Assembly: GCF_040869045.1 (NCBI RefSeq) | Contig: NC_090323.1 | Span: 37,442,066-37,506,065 of the forward strand | Source of the DNA: Eurosta solidaginis | Lineage: Eukaryota; Arthropoda; Insecta; Diptera; Tephritidae | DNA length: 64,000 nucleotides | Direction of reading: 5' to 3' | Part shown: piece by piece, positions 10,235 to 21,589 of the stretch | Layout: every line of letters begins with the position of its first letter | How positions within the stretch are numbered: the stretch's first letter is position 1 | Made by a program: the position numbers and the translations under genes | Notes under the pieces: model-generated | What the model was told of the DNA's origin: nothing | The model's database searches: none | The model's input: the letters and a program-made list of their open reading frames with translations, nothing else

Positions 10235-10860
10235 TAAATTCTTGTTTGTTTGTATAGCCGAACGATCTCGGGAACGGCTCTACCGATTTAAATGAAATTT
10301 GGCACAGATATAACGTATCACCTTCTAAGACTTTCTACTTAGGCGTTGCCACTCATAATGTTTCACAAGGTAGCCACCTATTCGAAATTAAAAAAAAAAT
10401 TGCATGAGATATGCCAATATGGGTACCAAACGAAAGGTATTTCACTCCGCATTACAACAGGGAAATTTTTGAGTAGGGTTGCCATTTAGGGTTGCCACCT
10501 ATTCCAAAAAAAAATAATTCATGAGATATGCCAATATGGGTATCAAACGAAAGGTATTTCACTCCGCATTACAATAGGGTCATCTTTGAGTAGGGTTGCC
10601 ATTTAGGGCTGCCACCTATTCGAAATAAAAAAAAAAAATTCATGAGATATGCCGATATGGGTATCAAACGAAAGGTATTTCACTCCGCATTACAATAAGG
10701 TCATCTTTGATTAGGGTTGTCATTTAGGGTTGCCACCTATTCGCAATTAACAAAAAATGCATGAGATATGCCAATATTGGTATCAAAAGAAAGGTATTTC
10801 ACTCCGCATTACAATAGGGACATTATTGATTAGGGTTGCCACTTAGGGTTGGGGTAGTTA
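10235..10860 (+). repeat. Family-B minisatellite with Helitron-like leader
   Basis: A leader (GATCTCGGGAACGGCTCTAC, CGATTTAAATGAAATTTGG) resembles the 5' parts of insect Helitrons. About four ~117-bp tandem units follow, each with ATGAGATATGCCAATATGGG, TATCAAACGAAAGGTATTTC and GGGTTGCCATTTAGGG. The block lies between the upstream region and the promoter of the left arm of the protease inverted duplication and is absent from the right arm, so it is probably a later insertion. Confidence 0.6.
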
Positions 10861-11639
10861 GACGAAATAGTACTCTACTTACTCATATTCTATTAAAGCT
10901 TTAAGGAACAACGTTAAAGTTAAAAATCTTCGAAAAAAATCGTACACATGATTCGACTTAATTTTCTTAATTTCACACACGCTAATAAAATTGAAATGCA
11001 ATATGAAGGCATCGTGGCAAATTCTAACAAAATATATTTAAATGCATATTTTAGGCAAATATGAATTGAATAATTGTAATTTCTCACAGATTACTATTAG
11101 AAAGATTTCTCACCATAGCAAAAAGATATCTCACCAAGGTAATTTTCTACCGTTGAACACTAGAGGCATATGTTCAATTTGAAAACGACATCTAACCATT
11201 TAACTACTTACCAACAGATGGCGCTTGGGAAAGTAAGTTGACATTTAATTAAACTAACTGATAGTTGTCATTCGTGAAATTTACATGTTTTTGGAATGTA
11301 ATAAAATTGTGAGTCGTTCATAGTGTATAACTAAAAAGACGTTTGAAATTAATGATTCGGCGCATGAAGATACTCGACCTAAATTACTTAGTTCTCGATT
11401 TCACTAATTATAATAAGGGATTGCCTTTATACTATAGGCTGGAATTACCCATTTCAAAATTTTCATTCCAGTTCATTTTGCGGTTAGTGTTTGATATGTT
11501 TTTGAAATCTATTTTTAAGGAAATCAAATATTGGTAAGTAAAATATATATGCACATATAAAAAATGTAGAGTTTGATTAATGATGACATCTGGAACAAAG
11601 TATGTTATGCGGCATAAATCTCGGTCGTCCAGGTGCTTT
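10861..11639. other. Unassigned DNA within the insertion
   Basis: No match to other parts of the window and no recognisable gene. A 64-codon plus-strand frame (11343-11537) has no domain. The mirror arm lacks this segment. Confidence 0.35.
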
Positions 11640-11827
11640 TTTATTTACATGACTCAATTAGGTATAAATAGCGGCCACAAAATTAATCACGTTATAGTTT
11701 CTACTTTAAAAGTGGTGACAAAAGTTCTTAAATTAAAATGTATTCACACATTTATTTGACGATCCTGTTTGTCGTTCTAAGCTGCCGTTTATCCTATGCA
11801 AATGTGCACTCAACAGTGAATTTCTAA
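11640..11827 (+). pseudogene. Truncated serine-protease gene: promoter and signal peptide only
   Basis: Mirror copy of 12515-12700. It contains an AP-1-like TGACTCA (11650-11656), a TATA box in GGTATAAATA (11661-11670) and an ATG at 11738 opening MYSHIYLTILFVVLSC, the signal peptide shared by the other protease copies. After SYANV the sequence switches (about 11806, at a shared CA) into the 3' flank of the oppositely oriented gene, and translation ends at TAA 11825-11827. The result is a 29-codon frame with an intact-looking promoter. No protease domain can be made. It is a rearrangement product, not a short gene. Confidence 0.7.
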
Positions 11828-11886
11828 CAACACTCTTCAGTCCATATTGCGTCTTAAAAAGTCTGCTACTTTTCTGTTTGTTAAAT

Positions 11887-12591
11887 CTATAAATACTTTC
11901 GCTTCTTTTTTATATTACCATCAGTTAGTACTGCATAAAGTTTATTTTCCACGATTGCCCTTGCTCCATTATACCCTTGTTCCGTAGTACCTTCACCTAA
12001 TCGACCACAAAAATTTGTTACTTCTAGTTTGGACGATGGCAAATGGTGCTGGCATTCATCCATTAGCATTGTACGAAATATAATAGTTCTGAGATAAACT
12101 TCATCCGGCCGACCTTTAGAAGGTCCAGTATCCCATCGTCTAATTTGCATTGGCGTGTTCGGTTTTAATTCGAAATCGCAAATATCTACTGGTTTTACGG
12201 TCTCACATTTTGAAAAACATCCTTCCAATTTAAGCAGAGCGATATACATATCGTATGATCCTTCCTTCCATCCATCACCAAGAACTATCTCCCGCACTTT
12301 GAGTTGTTGCTGCCTTTCTTTGAGACATTACATATTTCGTCTACAAATGGCTAGAACGTCGAGATCGCTCCCTTTTTTATTGTGAACAGAATGCGCAGAT
12401 GTTATCACCGTATACAAATTTAATAAGGATCCAGTGAAAAAATAATTGGAAGATGTAATTATGGCAACCGTATGTGGGGTTTGCTTTATTTGTATAGGTT
12501 CGCCACCTGAAACGCGAAATTGCACATTTGCATAGGATAAACGGCAGCTTATAACGACAAAAAGGATTGTCAAATAAATTTGTGAATATAT
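11887..12591 (-). pseudogene. Trypsin-like serine-protease pseudogene (copy 1)
   Basis: Homologous along its length to copies A and B at 23 and 28 kb. The initiator position reads ATA (12589-12591), not ATG. The first frame runs through a signal peptide, the activation-like VSGGEPIQIK segment and TSAHS (His57 kept), then stops at 12328. The second frame resumes at about 12300. There the Asp102 position reads Tyr (DMYIALLKL) and the Ser195 position Asn (GYNGARAIV). Lost start, in-frame stop and two of three catalytic residues together indicate a decayed gene. It is much more diverged than A and B are from each other. Confidence 0.8.
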
Positions 12592-12657
12592 TTTAATTTA
12601 AGAACTTTTTCACCACTTTTTAAGTATAAAGTATAACGTGATTAGTTTTGCGGACGC

Positions 12658-12678
12658 TATTTATACCTAATTGAGTCA
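12658..12678 (-). promoter_or_regulatory. TATA box and AP-1-like site, protease copy 1
   Basis: GGTATAAATA (12658-12667) and TGACTCA/TGAGTCA (12672-12678) have the same spacing as in copies A and B and in the left mirror arm. The promoter is preserved although the coding region is decayed. Confidence 0.6.
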
Positions 12679-12829
12679 TGTGAATAAAAAATAAGCAACA
12701 ACTTTTCAGTCGAAATTTCAAGAGTTTTACATAACAACAATACATCTTAATTAGAGTCAAGGCTAGACAATAAAAAATCTTGTTTGTTTTCACTCGGTCC
12801 ATTATAAACAAAATAAATAAATAAAGGCA

Positions 12830-13167
12830 AGGCGCGATAACCGCCGAACAGATTTTAGGCCGAGCTTCTTTTCCAATTTACGTCATGCTTCTTTTAATTT
12901 TACCTACAAATTGGCGCAACGACAACCATATGTTTTTATGCCGACTCCGAACGGTATCTGCAAGGCAGATCAGTTTTCACTGAGGAGCTTTTCATGGCAG
13001 TGCTTGCCAAAAACTGCCGAGGGGCGACTCGGCTTGGAAAAATGTTCTTCTAATTGGAAAACATCGTTTCTAAGATTTTTGATGTTGCTTTGCTCGAGGC
13101 GTAAACCCAGAATCTTCTGTGTGGTAGGCGAAGCATTTTACCATCACACCACGGCGGCCGCCCGGCA
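12830..13167 (-). mobile_element. tRNA-derived SINE, inverse
   Basis: Reverse complement of the SINE described at 9757-10115, with the same 5' end (GGCGGCCGCC) and the same AT-rich 3' end. It lies upstream of protease copy 1; equivalent SINEs lie upstream of copies A and B. Confidence 0.75.
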
Positions 13168-13179
13168 AATACAAAAAGC

Positions 13180-13245
13180 TTATTATGCGTTTATAATAAC
13201 ATTTCCATATAAATTGTCTATTATAGGAGCCTAATTAGCGTATTT
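13180..13245 (+). repeat. 273-bp satellite monomer, left part
   Basis: TTATAATAACATTTCC and TTATAGGAGCCTAATTAGCG match the satellite at the right end of the window. The monomer resumes at 14191 after an inserted Helentron-like element. Confidence 0.65.
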
Positions 13246-14190
13246 ATACTCAGCGTGTTTTGCACACAGGGTATATTAACTGTGATTGGATAACGGTTGG
13301 TTGTACAGGTATAAAGGAATCGAGATAGATATAGACTTCCATATATCAAAATCATCAGTATCGAAAAAAAATTTGATTGAGCCATGTCCGTCCGTCCCTC
13401 CGTCCGTCTGCCCGCTAACACGATAACTTGAGTAAATCTTGAGATATCTTCACCAAATTTGGTACAGGAGCTTATCTAGACCCAGAATAGATTGGTATTG
13501 AAAATCAGCTAAATCGAATGATAACCACGCCCACTTTTTATATATATAACATTTTGGAAAACACAAAAAACCTGATTATTTAGTAAATAATACACCTAGA
13601 ATGTTAAAATTTTATGAAAATTTGTAAAAAATTTTTTAAATGGGCGTGGCACCGCCCATGCCCACTTTTATATAAAAGATTTTTAAAAGGGTCGTGGACG
13701 AATGAAACAAGCTATACCTTTCCAAAAAAGAAATTTATATCAATGGTATATCATTTCCCAATTGGATTTATAACAATAAATAGGAAAAACTTCAAATTTT
13801 AAAAAATGGGAGTGGCACCGCCCCTTTTTTGTCTAAGCAATTTTCAATGTTTCGGGAGCCACAACTCGAAGAAAAGTTTACATATCGTAACAAAATTGGG
13901 TACACATATTTTCCTTATAGCAGAAAATATTTCTAGTAAAAATGGACGGGATCGATTAAAGACCACGCCCACTATATCTAAGTTATTATCCTATTACTTA
14001 GCAAAAAATAGTTTTGAATCAATGATATTTCACTTATAAAGTTTTATTGTAAGAGGAAATGGGGAGAAATTTTTTTTAAACGGGCGGTGTCACGTGTTAT
14101 GTAGAAAAGTAATTGATCTGAAATGAAATGCGCAATTGAAGCTCACGCTGAGTATATAATGTTCGGTTACAACCGACACCTTTACTTGTT
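13246..14190 (+). mobile_element. Family-1 Helentron-like element, short complete copy
   Basis: Bounded by perfect 12-bp subterminal inverted repeats, ATACTCAGCGTG (13246-13257) and CACGCTGAGTAT (14144-14155). The right end follows with TAATGTTCGGTTACAACCGA and CTTTACTTGTT. Interior blocks are ATAACGGTTGGTTGTACAGG, CCATGTCCGTCCGTCC and several GGGCGTGGCACCGCCC palindromes. Subterminal inverted repeats plus a hairpin near one end are features of Helentron-type (DINE-1-like) non-autonomous elements; that class assignment is inference. It sits in a 273-bp satellite monomer. Confidence 0.65.
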
Positions 14191-14425
14191 AACTTTAATG
14201 GAAATTTTTATTAGTTAAACAAACACGTTCATATTGACGCATGTTGCGGCGAAATTAAATGAACGTGGCTTTGGCAAAATATTTTGCTAAGCTTTTTTAT
14301 AAGAAAATTTCCTAGCAATTGTTTGTTTATATATACATATTTATGTTTGCACAGCTGAATTGTGTTATCAAATTGATATGTGGACAATGACCGTATTTTT
14401 AGTGAATAAAAACAAAAAAAGCAAA
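14191..14425 (+). repeat. 273-bp satellite monomer, right part
   Basis: AACTTTAATGGAAATTTTTA, GACGCATGTTGC, GAACGTGGCTTTG and ATTGTGTTATCAAATTGATA match the tandem array at 62971-64000, so an isolated monomer flanks the inserted element. Confidence 0.7.
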
Positions 14426-14639
14426 AGGTGCACCTAACTAGTTTTATCTGTTTCCAAACTGGTAATAGTTTCTGCAAACGTCAAGCGGTAAAGTTGATTT
14501 ATATCTGTGCTCTTGTCTTTTAAATGAATTAATTGCTTAATATTGTTAAAATTAGTTTTATTGTTGATATACGTAAGTGGTGAAGTGAAATCATTGAGTG
14601 TGCTAGATCAAGAAATTTAATTAAATGTCGGTTGTTTTA

Positions 14640-16155
14640 GTTGAAATTTTAATAACCGAACATTACATACTCAGCTGAGAGCTTTGGAGACAAAATAACG
14701 GAAAATCACCATGTAGAAAAATGAACCTATGGTAACCCTGGAATGTGCTCGTATGACATGGGTATCAAATGGAAGGTATTAACGAGTATTTTAAAAGGAA
14801 GTGACCATTGTTCTATAGGTGGATGCCTTTTCGAGATATCGCCATAAAAGTGGACCAGGGGTGACTCTAGAATGCGTTTGTACGATATGGGTATCAAATT
14901 AAAGGCATTAATGAGGGTTTTAAAAGGGAGTGGCCCTTAGCTGTATTTGTGAAGGCGTTTTCGAACATCATCTGTCGCGTACCGCTAATTTATTTATATA
15001 TGTAATACCACGAACAGTATTCCTGCCAAGATTCCAAGGGCTTTTGTTTTCGCCATGCAAAACGTTTTCATTTTCTTCTACTTAATATGGTAGGTGTCAC
15101 ACCAATTTTACAAAGTTTTTTCTAAAGTTATATTTTGCGTCAATAAACCAATCAAATTACCATGTTTCATCCCTTTTTTCATATTTGGTATAAAATTATG
15201 GCATTTTTTCATTTTTCGTAATTTTCGATATCGAAAAAGTGGGCGTGGTCATGGTAGGATTTCGGCCATTTTTTATACCAAGATAAAGTGAGTTCAGATA
15301 AGTACGTGAACTGAGTTTGGTAAAGATATGTCGATTTTTGCTCAAGTTATCGTGTTAACGGCCGAACGGAACGACACACGGTCGACTGTGTATAAAAACT
15401 GGGCGCGGCTTCAACCGATTTCGCCCTTTTTCACAGACATAAGTTATCGTCCTAGACTCTAAGGCCTTACCAAATTTCACAAGGATTGGTAAATTTTTGT
15501 TCGACTTATGGCATTAAAAGTATCCTAAACAAATTAAATGGAAATGGGCGGAGCCACGCCCATTTTGAAATTTTCTTTTATTTTTGTATTTTGTTGCACC
15601 ATATCATTACTGGAGTTGAATGTTGACATAATTTACTTATATACTGTAAAGATATTAAATTTTTTGTTAAAATTTGACTTTTAAAAAAAAATTTTTTAAA
15701 TTCTTCGTCAACCGAATTTGCTAATTTTTATTGAGCACATATATAGTAATAGGGGCAACGTGCCTGCCAAATTTTATCATGACATCTTCGACGACTGCCA
15801 AATTACACCTTGCAAAACTTTTAAATTATCTTCTTTTAAAAGTGGGCGGTGCCACGCCCATTGTCTAAAATTTTCTAATTTCCTATTCTGCGTCAAAAGC
15901 TCAACCAACCTACCAAATTTCATCGCTTTATCCCTCTTTGGTGCGGAATTATCGCACTTTTTCGGTTTTTCGAAATTTTCGATATCGAAAAAGTGGGCGT
16001 GGTTTTAGACCGATCTCGATCATTTTAAGTTATCATGTTAACGGACAGACGGACGGACATGGCTAAATGAATTTCATTTTTCGGCCTGGTCATTTTGACC
16101 ATTATGCGAACAAAATTAATGTACTCTGTGAGCTCTGCTCAGCTGAGTATAAAAA
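14640..16155 (-). mobile_element. Family-1 Helentron-like element, inverse orientation
   Basis: Read on the minus strand it runs from CTCAGCTGAGTATAAAA (16138-16155 region) through the GGACGGACATGGC block, GGGCGTGGC palindromes and CGATATCGAAAA blocks to two minisatellite units (about 14700-14960). It ends in AGCTCTCAGCTGAGTATGTA, then ATGTTCGGTT near 14650. The outermost hairpin end is altered. Non-coding. Confidence 0.65.
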
Positions 16156-16271
16156 TGCGCGTGGCACCGCATACTTTTAAAAGAAGGTAATTTAAAAGTT
16201 TTGCAAGCTGTAATTTGGCAGCTGAGTATGTAATGTTCGGTTACACTCGAACTTAGCCAGCCTTACTTGTT
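16156..16271 (+). mobile_element. Family-1 Helentron-like repeat, 3' end fragment
   Basis: CGCGTGGCACCGC, TTTTGCAAGCTGTAATTTGG, AGCTGAGTATGTAATGTTCG and CCTTACTTGTT, abutting the inverse copy end to end. Confidence 0.6.
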
Positions 16272-16364
16272 CTTACGGAAACTATTTAGCTTTTCAGGTG
16301 CCACAACTCCAAGAAAAGTTGATCCATTATGTTAGTTGTAAATGTCTTGAAAGAAATTTTTCCT

Positions 16365-16450
16365 GAAAGTGAGACTCGAACCGCACTCCTGCGATGATCG
16401 ATCCGTTCACAAACCGATTCGACCAAAGCCACATCTTGTTGTTGTACAAC
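16365..16450 (-). repeat. Possible tRNA-related sequence
   Basis: On the minus strand GGTTCGAGTCT (16372-16382) matches a pol III B box and a tRNA T arm. No full cloverleaf with a closing acceptor stem could be drawn by eye, so a second tRNA-derived SINE head is more likely than a tRNA gene. Confidence 0.25.
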
Positions 16451-17304
16451 TTTTCCCCATACGCTGTGCTGCTAAGGTATGTTTTTGTATTGATTGTAGT
16501 ATTGTGTCATCCTTTGTCAAGTTTGGTACAGAGTTATGTAAACCGGTTTCAGCGTTGTGCCATCTTCAATGCAGTTTTTCAATAAATGACTCTGAAGATT
16601 GCAGCACTTCAAAACCATTAAATCTATAAATCAAATTTGACAAGGAAAACATTCTAATTTTTGAAATAAAGGTTTTATGCGTGTCGACCGCTTCGATGCA
16701 GAGCCCTGCGAAAAACGGTCCTTCAAAAATGCCTATGACGGTATTCAGTGGCGAAGTTCTTTTCCCTCCCACCACAAATCCACCAGCACGACTTCGTCTT
16801 TAGCTTTGTGTTAACGAATGTATCTACGTATGTAAATTATTTCCGTCCTTCCTACCCTTAACTTGGCTGCTTTACCGTAATTCAGTTAATGCTGGGGTAT
16901 CATAAACTTTTCTTTGTTGTTTATTTGGCTTGGTGAGTCATTATTTAGGTTTATCACAATTAAAGTCTTATGCTGAATTATTAATTTACGCTAAGTAAGC
17001 CAGCTGCTGCTTTAAGTTTTTGTAAGTTAAAAGACTTTGTGGTTGTTTTAGTAAACCCACGTGGCGCATATTAAGTTATGGTTAAAATGGTTGTGCGGTA
17101 AATGATGTTAAATTGCAAAAGCTTAAATAAATCTGTAAAAGTTATAAAACGGAAGATAGTAGAAATATAATTAATTAAATATTTGAGGATTATTTGCATA
17201 ACGTCGATGGTTTCGAGATCATTTCAAAGGACGCTATTAAAAATTACACATTTAAAAATACACTGGATCCTTTAAGCGAGTAAGTTATATATAACTCACT
17301 ATAA
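16451..17304. other. Unassigned DNA
   Basis: No gene is recognised. The segment 16580-16670 (CTGAAGATTGCAG, AAATTTGACAAGGAAAA) resembles the 3' region of Penelope-like elements, as at 31.77 kb, but is too short to call. Confidence 0.3.
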
Positions 17305-18790
17305 TCTTTATATATAAAAATCACGTGTCACATTGTTTGTCCGCGTTGGACTCCAAAACTAATGAACCGATTTTCACCCCGTATGTAATTTGATCTAACT
17401 TGAAATATAGGATAGGCTATATCTCAGTTTATACTCGCAATATTATTTTATTGCAGATTTTTTTATATGTTTATACGTAATAATAAAATGTTACGTATAC
17501 GAACCGGCACTCATATTTTCAGGTGGGATATACTTCCGTGTAATTGGTTTGGTGTTTAATTAAACAACGTGCTTATCACTAAAAACTATTATAGAGAATA
17601 ATATCAGGTATAGCACATCATCAGGCCCGACGAAACGGGGGGGGGGGGGGGGATTACCCTGGGCCCGGGGTTTCTGAGGGGCGGCGATTTAGAGGTACGA
17701 AGACATTTTTTTTTTATTCTGGAGAGTATTTAAATGTTCCATGTGCAATTTTTAAGCCGAATTTAAAAAGCAAAGCATATTTGCAATTCGTTTTAATATT
17801 ATAGTGAAGTGTGAAAAATAAAAATCTATATAATATATTAAGTATATAAAAAGAAAGGCTAAAATGTGTGTTAGTTGGTCGCCGGTGTTTGAAGAAATGC
17901 GTCGGTCGATTTTGTTCAAACCTTCACATAAGTTGCGTATACCTTATGCCGTGGTTATTACATAGGTTTGGTTGCGATCGACGTACCGGCTATGAGTACA
18001 TTAGTAGAGGGTAATTTTCATACCCCTGGGTGACTAGGATCTCGAGATATAGGCCAAAGCGTGGGCCCGTGGATGCCTATATATATATATATATATATAC
18101 AATATGGATATCAAATGAAAGCTTTTGATGAGTGCTTTAGTACAGGGTAATACATTATACCGCTTGGTGACTAGGGTCTCGAGATATAGGCCAAAACGTG
18201 GACAAGGATACCCCTAGAATGTGTGGGTAATATGGATATAAAATGAAAGCTGTTGCTGAGAGCTCTACGCAGTTTTCATTGTAATATTCGATTTAGTCGC
18301 ATCAACCTGGAAAACTGATAAATATGCATGCGGAGCCGAAATGAAGACATGAATTAATAATACCCACAATTGGAATATAAATTTGCTATATTAGTATTTA
18401 CGATCCTTTTTTCCGGGAAGTAGCCCAGAGACAGACTGGGACTGAAATTAGGACTAGGACTGAAATTAGGATTAGGACTGGGACTGAGACTCGGAGGGGG
18501 ACTGGGACTGGAACAAAATACATACCGTCCTCTAGGACAGGCAATAAAAGATGAAGAAGAATGAGAAGAACTTGAGAGAAGAGAAAAGAGAGAAAGAGAA
18601 GGAGACTGAGAAAGTGATAAAATGAGACGAAGATGGAGATAGATGAAGCCAAAAAGACGGAGGGAGGAGGGAATGAAAGGATTAGGAAAAAGTGAAGAGG
18701 GGGGAGGGCAGAGTTAGATGGAAAAAGCTTATTAAAATGTATGCAGATAGGCCAAATATAGGGCAGAACAACGTCTGCCGGGTCTGCTAG
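17305..18790 (+). mobile_element. Non-autonomous Helitron with canonical ends
   Basis: Begins TCTTTATATATAAAAA at 17305 after an A. It ends with hairpin GGCAGA/TCTGCC (18762-18767 and 18774-18779, loop ACAACG), GGGTCTG and CTAG (18787-18790), before a T. A 5' TC, a 3' hairpin several bases before CTAG and insertion between A and T define canonical Helitrons. The 1.49-kb interior has a poly-G run (17637-17652), about two to three family-C minisatellite units (18000-18270), a TA run (18078-18099) and a GGGACTGRGACT purine repeat. No Rep/helicase frame: non-autonomous. Truncated relatives lie at 3814 and 30027. Confidence 0.85.
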
Positions 18791-18806
18791 TCTAGTTAAT
18801 AAATTG

Positions 18807-18960
18807 GCAGCCGCCGTGGTATGGTGGAAGAAAGTTCCATCTACCACACCAAAGGTCCTGGGTTCAACTACCGGGCAAAGCAACATCAAAATTTTAGAAA
18901 CAAGTTCCATCAATTAGAATTCGTCAGTGCTTTGGCAAACAGTACGAGTGTACTTCTATA
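18807..18960 (+). mobile_element. SINE 5' part
   Basis: GCAGCCGCCGTGGTATGGTG, B-box GGGTTCAACTACC and AAAGCAACATCAAAATTTTA match the SINE family head. The body after about 18960 is missing. Confidence 0.6.
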
Positions 18961-19103
18961 TATGCCTTTTTTTTATATAATTCAAGTTTTCTGACTTTTA
19001 ATTTTTGTTGTATGGCACAAGCGAAGCTCTTAGGCCAATTTCACAAAGAAAACTTTTCCAAAAAGTAATTACGAATTTAAAACATTTTTCTGCAGACAAT
19101 CAC

Positions 19104-20067
19104 CCCTATTACGGTTGTCAATAGTGAATAAAGTCAACGCTCATGAATTGGTATCGGCGTTGTCAACGTCGATAACTATTGACGGGTGTTGACGCTTATT
19201 TGGTATTGGCTAAAACAATGTTAAAGTTGAGTTGACGTGACGCTACACAAAATTTGTCAACACAGTTTTTGGTGATGACAAGCGCGTCAATACAGAATTC
19301 AGCTATTAAAAATTCAAAAAATAAGCTTTTTTATGCTCTTTATTTATTAATTTTTTATTCAATTGCAGAAAATAGGCAAAATAATCAGCAAAAGTCAGTT
19401 TAATAGAATTGTGGTAATGTTCTAGGGCAGCGGTCGACTTCTAAAACACGTCCAAAAAACTCAGGAGAGGTATCGAAAGACACGTATCGACCTCGATTTT
19501 AATAATCCGAAGGCGTAAAATAAAAATTTTATTGCGTTAGGAAATATTTGCAAAAAAAAAAAACAGTTGCAAGCTTTCAAGTGGTTCATTAAAAGGTGTT
19601 TTGTGAATATTCAAGGATTTTTTATTTCCGCCTTCGGATTATTAATACCGAGGTCAATACGAGTATGTTGATACCCCTCCCGAATTCGATTAAGTTTTCC
19701 ATTAGTGCACCACGCTCTGGGAGGTAGAGGAGTCGCAAATGGTGTACTAAAGAGAAATGCAATCATCTACAATATATTCAAACAAATTCCTTGTGTGTAT
19801 TTTGCCCAGAATGCTTAATTGTGCACTAATAGATTTCAGCAATTATTTAGATCCACAAATTGTCCACTAAACAAAAAATTAACTCAATACAAATTGTAAA
19901 TAAACAACTGTCAAAAATATCAGGATCGCATTTTTATCGATATCACGTCGACATCAATACATTGCCTTAGTAAATACCAATTATGCATTGACGTGACATT
20001 GATGTTGATACGACGTGATGTCGACGATGATACGAAGTGATGGTTGACGCTGACAACCGTAACAGGG
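19104..20067. mobile_element. TIR element of 0.96 kb (class II, non-autonomous)
   Basis: Terminal CCCTATTACGGTTGTCA (19104-19120) and TGACAACCGTAACAGGG (20051-20067) are inverted repeats with one mismatch in 17. Both subterminal regions are packed with GTTGACG/CGTCAAC motifs, reminiscent of transposase-binding arrays. No transposase frame. A separate hairpin element (19463-19681) is nested inside. No clear target duplication was found. Confidence 0.6.
19463..19681. mobile_element. Foldback element nested in the TIR element
   Basis: Arms 19463-19515 and 19629-19681 are imperfect inverted repeats with core AATAATCCGAAGGCG and CGCCTTCGGATTATTAA. A related sequence hosts the SINE at 36764-37155. 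About 110 bp of spacer, non-coding. Confidence 0.6.
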
Positions 20068-20315
20068 TTGAATAGCACAAGTTCCGATCTAGCGCAGATG
20101 TTATTGCGCCTTTAATTTTTTTTATGCATAAACCCAGTCTCATTTTAGAAAGAGGTGCGGCCACACAATGATCGCATGTGTCAGGCGAAGCAACGCAACA
20201 AACATTTTCTCGAACTGTTCTGAATTTTTTTTCCACCCTTCAGTCAACTTTGAATTTCAGCATATATGTCTAGATATAGTTCTCGGTTAAATGTCAAAGG
20301 TTTACTCATAATAGT

Positions 20316-20650
20316 CGTGTTTTTTGTTTACTTGTGTATACATCTAATTTGCGGGTAAAAAAAAACGCTTAACATCACTTAGATAATGTTTAGGAGACCC
20401 ATCTAACGGCTGTTTTTGAAGATTCGCGGCAGTGGTTGAATAACTCGCTACAAAATGTTTTGCGCATAATGGCGGAGACAAGGACCTCTGTTGGTCATAG
20501 TGTAAACCTATAACTGAATCGGTTGCGTTAAATCGTGAACACACACACTTTTCCGTCATAGAAGTAAAAGAGATAAACTGGAGAAATACTAAAGTTAAGC
20601 ACTTCGCAGTCCATATAAAGTTTAAGTGCATATGTATACACATGTACAAA
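20316..20650 (+). repeat. CCATCTAGCGGCAGT repeat family, copy 2
   Basis: Shares TTAGGAGACCCATCTA, GCGGCAGTGGTT, AATAACTYGCTACA and GGCGGAGACA with 35215-35430. It includes the leader TTGTTTACTTGTGTATACATC seen again at 53030. Confidence 0.55.
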
Positions 20651-20930
20651 GAAACACACCTAATGTCTACTCATCTCTCAGTTTTTCTCTGCCTACAACT
20701 TTCGATACGCTTCTTACCTGATGAGCACCTGAGAAATTCAATCAAAGTAAACTGAACTTGTTCGTGCTCTCTAAACAGCAACTTTCCAGTTAATATAATC
20801 TAAAAATACAAATTTTGTTTGAAATAACAGTTAAAAATACTCCTATGGCATTTGGTAGTACAAATATGAGATTGTATAACTAGAACTAGAGCGATCGGCT
20901 CAGTAGATTGTTGTTGTTGTATTAACGATA

Positions 20931-21210
20931 ATTACACTCCCCGAAGGTTTTGGGGAGTGTTATCTATGTTCCTGGTCCTTTGACCATCACTTTGAACTTT
21001 CTAGACCATACCGCCACCCCATCCCCTAGTTCTATGAGGAACTTGGAGTTGCCAGAGTTTCGCCTGTTAAATATGTGTATGATACATTCATGTTTGTAAC
21101 AGGATTCCCCTCCCGTAGGTGAGGTTGACAATTGGGTTGCGGAAGCTCTGAAGCAATAAAGCTTTGTATTGCGCTTATCAATCCCTTGAATCTCTCAATC
21201 CCAGCTCAGT
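20931..21210. repeat. Dispersed repeat with GGAGTGTTATC block, copy 2
   Basis: Runs from TTGTTGTTGTATTAACGATA through CCCCGAAGGTTTTGGGGAGT, GGTTGACAATTGGGTTGCGG and ATTGCGCTTATCAATCCC. It is the most complete of the four copies seen here. Confidence 0.55.
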
Positions 21211-21589
21211 AAATCGGTTGTTTTGCTTTAAGAACTCTATATAACCTTAAGATTTTATAAAAACCTAGTACTGATAGGTTTAGGTATGTAACTGACATAT
21301 GTCCTTAAGAGAGGTCAATAATGGCGCAATAAAAAACACAAAAGCTAGTGTGTCTGTAATTGTCAATAAAATAAAAGCAATAATTGTACATATGACAGCA
21401 CAAACATAATAAGCAGACAATTGTTTATCTTGTCTTCCTTGTTGCTCTGTCATCTGCCATTCTCATAATTCCTTTGTTATTCAGCTTGCTTTTTCTTGAG
21501 CAATAAGCATTTAGTAATGGCTTAAGTTTATGAATAATGCGCTGCTTTGTGTTTACCATTATTGTGTTTATGTTATGTGTTATTGTTTT
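21211..21589. other. Unassigned DNA
   Basis: No gene, no match elsewhere in the window, except that its right end is the left flank of duplication copy A. Confidence 0.35.

Noticed and set aside
16365..16450. Functional tRNA gene on the minus strand
   Set aside because: Only the B box / T-arm is convincing; no acceptor stem or anticodon arm could be paired.
18398..18913. 171-codon minus-strand frame rich in Leu, Phe, Ser and Pro-Val repeats
   Set aside because: It is the translation of the Helitron pyrimidine tract and its GGGACT repeat and spans the Helitron end into a SINE.
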